Assembly (NCBI GenBank): GCA_039090855.1 | Contig: CM077022.1 | Coordinates: 73,308,971-73,372,970 of the forward strand | Source of the DNA: Macrothele yani | Lineage: Eukaryota > Arthropoda > Arachnida > Araneae > Macrothelidae | Reading direction: 5' to 3' | Length of the DNA stretch: 64,000 bases | Shown here: positions 60,858-64,000 of the stretch, piece by piece | Numbering within the stretch: the first letter of the stretch is position 1 | How the letters are laid out: every line of letters begins with the position of its first letter | Notes under the pieces: generated by a model | Told to the model about the DNA's origin: nothing | Databases searched by the model: none | The model's input: the letters and a program-made list of their open reading frames with translations, nothing else | Position numbers and translations under genes: made by a program

Positions 60858-61594
60858 TAAAACAAGTTAGTAAAATCATGCAATGCATTGATTATGATAC
60901 GCTTTCCAACATACCAGAAATCATTACTCAAGTTATCACTCAAATTATGAGGATAATGGCTGTGGAATAAATCTCGGTCCTGTGCCCTGACCTTTGATCA
61001 CATTACGATGATATTCAACAGAACCGGTTCAGTATACCTTCAAAATAACATGCTAAAGGTTTGTCGCAATCGAAGCATTTTTACGTAAGATATGATGCAT
61101 AAGGGTTATGGAGTAGATCCCGCTCCTGTGTCCTAACTTTTGATCCCATTTCGCCCATTTACAATAGGATTCGTCCCCAGGCAGGCCCCTACAACATACT
61201 AACATTTCATCCAAATCGAAGCATTTTTACGTAAGTTATGACGCATAATGGCGATGGAAGTGAGTCCGCTCCTATGTCCTGACCTTTGACCCTATTTCGC
61301 CCATTTTTGATAGGGTTTGTCCCAAGGTGGTCCCCTGTCACATACTAAAATTTCATTGAAATCGAACCATATTTACGCAAGTTATAACGCATAAGGACAA
61401 TGGAATGGATCCCGCTCCTATGTCGTGACCTTTGACCCCACTTCACCCATTTTCAATAGGGTTCGTCTTCAGGTGGTCCCCTACCACATACTAAAATTTC
61501 ATCGAAATCGAACCATTTTTACACGAGTTATCGTGCGAACAGACGGACAAAGCTGGAGCATATACGCTTCTTCAACCTACGGTTGGAAAGCGTA
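60858..61594 (-). repeat. TACGC-ended interspersed repeat, copy D (long form)
   Basis: Reverse-complement order: TACGCTTTCCAACC (end 61594), about four subrepeats with ATGAAATTTTAGTATGTG-like and GGGTCAAAGGTCA blocks, then GTTGGAAAGCGTA and the shared CATAATCAATGCATTGCAT tail at the left. Confidence 0.8.
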
Positions 61595-61763
61595 AGAAAC
61601 CAACATCCTGTAACAGTTGTATAATACAGAAGAAATGCTGATATTAAAATCTCTGTTAACCTTACCCACACATGGCAAAGGTTTGCACTGAGGATTGCAT
61701 TACACAATGGAAGGGGCATTGTGATCCCAAAATACAGCCCAAATTTTATTCAACATTTGATAT

Positions 61764-62955
61764 ACACACTTTTCAAAAAAAAAAAAAAAATCACCCGAGA
61801 AATTCGTTGGATCCTGATAAAACTCCGCATGCAAGGGCCGAATATGCAAATGATTAAAAAAAAATAACGACCAATGACTAAACTGTGGCCCGCCACAGCT
61901 CATGGGAACCGCGCATCGAGGAGGGTATATCAAGAGCAAAGCTCGCACGCAGGGAGACAATTGTGACAGCGGATTTTGGTTACATTAATCTCCACAGACT
62001 GCGAGGATGCCTCGACGTCGGATCCGTGCACAATAAGAGCAGTTTAGCGAGTTTGAGAGAAGGCATATAATTGGGCTGGGTGAGGCCGTGTCGCCAGGCA
62101 TTTGCGTCGGAGCGACGTGGTAATCGGACGATGTTGGCCCCAGTGGGTCGAGGAGGGCAGAACCCAACGGCATGCGGGCAGTGGACGGCCGATGGCAACG
62201 ACTGAAAGCAAGAATCGAGCGATTGTGAGAGCCGCACGAACAGAACCGAATTAGTCTCTTTTAACCATCTGTGGCCATGTTGCGTCATCTACAGGTAGAG
62301 AAGCCGCCATCGGCACCATTGCCAGACGGTCCGGATGGTGGTACGTACTTGGCGCCGATGACCAGTGCATACGTGTCTGGAGACGAGCAGGCCAGCGCTC
62401 GGATTCCGCCTTTACCGTGGAACGGCACACGGCTCGCACACCGGGAGTGACTGTCTGGGGAGCCATTTTCCTACGATTGCAGGTAGTCCTCCGTACCACA
62501 CTCACGGCACAACGGAACGTCGACGGCATTCTACGACCTGTTGTATTGGCATTGCTGTCGCAGCATCACGGAGCAATTTTTCAACAGGATAATGCTAGGT
62601 TACACACGGACGGCTCTCCCAGGCCTGCCTCCGTAATGTCGACACCCTTCCACAGCCAGCCCTATCGCCCGACCTCTCACGCATCGAACATGCTTGGGAC
62701 ATGATGGGACGCCACCTACGCCCATCCCGGAATGTCCGCGAACTGGCCCGCAATTTGGACACCATCTGGCATGCTATACCTCAGGACAGTATCCGTGAGC
62801 TGTATGCGTCTATGCCACGCCGGGTAACCGCTTGTATCCGAGCCAGAGGTGGCGCTACAACGTACTGACTTGTTCCACTCGTGTAGGTGTTTTATCCGAA
62901 TAAATGTCCCAACTGCTCTGGAATTGTAATAATTTCCTTTCCTATACATGCGCAT
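61764..62955 (+). mobile_element. Decayed Tc1-like element, 32-residue class
   Basis: The probable left end CACTTTTCAAAAAAAAAAAA with ATCACCC resembles the CACTGACG(A)nATCACAAC end at 44641, and TATGCAAATGA lies a little further in. No matching right end is visible before the SINE at 62956, so the right limit is nominal. Confidence 0.5.
62007..62868 (+). pseudogene. Tc1-like transposase pseudogene, 32-residue class, internal deletion
   Basis: MPRRRIRAQ, a stop, then EQFSEFERRHIIGLGEA open the protein, the same plan as MPLKRRRSHYQQLTEFERGR at 45828. Most of the linker, second HTH and first catalytic Asp are lost; the text rejoins at LGADDQCIRVWRRAGQRSDS. Then GVTVWGAIFL, VDGILRPVVLALL and FQQDNARLHT (Asp 62588-62590) follow. 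The Glu codon at 62686-62688 lies 95 nt further, equal to 32 codons minus one base. The end is MPRRVTACIRARGGATTY with a TGA at 62866-62868. Confidence 0.85.
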
Positions 62956-63175
62956 TTTTTTTGTTTGTTTGGAGGTTTAACGACCACCGTGAGCAACTCA
63001 ATGGGCTATAAGCAGTCGCCCGTCCCTAATTTAGGGTCACTGGTTCCAGGGAAGGGAGAGAGCCAGTGCCGTAAGACAAACACAACATCCATGCTTCACC
63101 GGTATTCGAACCCGGACCCCGTTCGGACGAATGATCAGAGGCCAGCGCCTTTGACCACTGCGCCACCGGGGCGGC
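62956..63175 (-). mobile_element. tRNA-derived SINE, family A, full length with TSD
   Basis: Minus copy with an intact A box; the B box is slightly changed (GTATTCGAACCCGG on the plus strand). ATACATG(C/T)GCAT is duplicated at 62944-62955 and 63176-63187. Confidence 0.95.
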
Positions 63176-63189
63176 ATACATGTGCATTG

Positions 63190-63575
63190 CGCGTTCTAAT
63201 TTTCATTTCCATTGGATGATTTCTTCTGGGTACTTCGTTATTTTCCGCAAAGAGTGAATTTGTACCGTTCTTATCCGCTCTTTGCTTTTCGTAAGCACTG
63301 TCGAATGGTGTCCTCGAAGGAACCACGTTAGGACGGTGTTTGTTGGATCAGATTTGGTTAGCATCGATCTTTATCAATAACAATGAGGTTATTGCAGTGT
63401 TTGAAAGAGAAGATCTAACTGGGATGATTATGAAATTCGTCTGAGAAAATCTTCTTTCACATTCGCCAGAAGACACAGCAATGGCTTGCAAGTTTACTTC
63501 AGTTGTAAAATTATGTTGAAACTTTTTAAATAACTTCCTGATTTCATGTTCACGAAATATTACATTTCCCTGTAT
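63190..63575. other. No recognised gene
   Basis: Nothing recognised. Confidence 0.5.
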
Positions 63576-63579
63576 GTAC

Positions 63580-63785
63580 AGTACACTGAGTTAGCTTCAC
63601 ATTAGGAACTCCTACCTCATAACGCGTTGGTCCACTTTTCTGTGCAACCACGGCTCGCAGACGCCTAGCAGAGCTAATTTAGTATCTACAAGGTGACGTA
63701 CACCCTGCATCATACATAACTTGTCCAATGTCCGCTGCAGCAGCTCCGTCACTTCCCGCTCATTCCGTGCAGCAGCATGAGCAGT
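63580..63785 (+). mobile_element. Fragment of a CACTGAGT...CATTAGGAA-type DNA element
   Basis: ACACTGAGTTAGCTTCACAT, TAGGAACTCCTACCTCATAA, CGCGTTGGTCCACTTTTCTG and CGCAGACGCCTAGCAG. It shares layout with 24980-25320. Confidence 0.45.
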
Positions 63786-63797
63786 TTAGAGATGAGC

Positions 63798-63900
63798 TCG
63801 GGCCCGGGCTCAGAATTACACGTCTTGAATTTCATTACTGTAATTAATTCAACAAGTGTAATTCCGACCCCGGTTGAATTACACGTGTTGAATTCCATTG
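63798..63900. repeat. Palindrome and triple GAATTACAC motif
   Basis: GAGCTCGGGCCCGGGCTC is an 18-bp near-palindrome. GAATTACACGTCTTGAATT at 63813 and GAATTACACGTGTTGAATT at 63876 are direct copies, and AATTCAACAAGTGTAATTC at 63846-63864 is the inverted copy. Confidence 0.8.
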
Positions 63901-64000
63901 TGAATTTGTTACCATGGTGGAAGGATTTTCAATTTACTAAGCTACCTGCCATTGCAAGACAAATTTTGCTTAGCAAGACTTGCATTATGCATTGTCCGAA

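Overview
This window looks like repeat-dense euchromatin of an animal, most likely an arthropod or similar invertebrate. The evidence is Tc1/mariner transposases of several classes, RNA polymerase III tRNA-derived SINEs with A-rich tails and target-site duplications (TSDs), LINE and reverse-transcriptase relics, AT-rich spacers and GT/AG splice-like signals. I found no operon, no Shine-Dalgarno context and no convincing complete host gene. The species cannot be named from what I can see. Nearly every protein-like stretch belongs to a mobile element, and only two transposase frames are uninterrupted: 44806..45828 (-) and 55299..56327 (+).

Layout. 1-7.3 kb: hAT-like and Tc1 relics, a degenerate satellite-like array (2.6-4.7 kb) and old SINEs. 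7.4-11 kb: an 84-bp minisatellite and copies of a TACGC-ended repeat. 12-17.5 kb: two opposed copies of a CAC(A/T)GTAAAA-ended element, a Tc1 relic and A-rich tandem repeats. 18.5-22.8 kb: degenerate minisatellites around a mariner whose helix-turn-helix (HTH) region is tandemly repeated. 23.8-27.7 kb: two Tc1-like elements with clear terminal inverted repeats (TIRs), plus SINEs. 29.8-31.7 kb: a second mariner carrying seven in-frame copies of its HTH segment. 34.2-36.3 kb: a third mariner abutting a Tc1 relic. 37.4-38.7 kb: a minus-strand LINE 3' end broken by a mariner-like fragment. 39.6-46.1 kb: a SINE split by a 4.5-kb TG...CA insertion, next to a SINE whose tail holds a complete 1.43-kb Tc1 element. 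46.5-52.7 kb: an end-to-end train of a foldback element, a reverse-transcriptase element bounded by inverted repeats, three Tc1-like elements and a tandem array of the last one's 3' end. 55.2-56.4 kb: a Tc1 element with a full-length transposase lacking one catalytic Asp. 56.6-63.2 kb: SINE clusters, another TACGC repeat and one more Tc1 relic.

Three themes stand out. (1) Using one counting rule, the second-Asp to Glu spacing of the Tc1-like copies falls into three classes: 32 residues (four families; complete copies about 1.42 kb), 34 (one) and 36 (three; about 1.2 kb). (2) Three different elements carry internal tandem amplification of a transposase segment. (3) Insertions repeatedly use the ends or tails of earlier insertions, so their relative order can be read. 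No host pathway can be reconstructed here.
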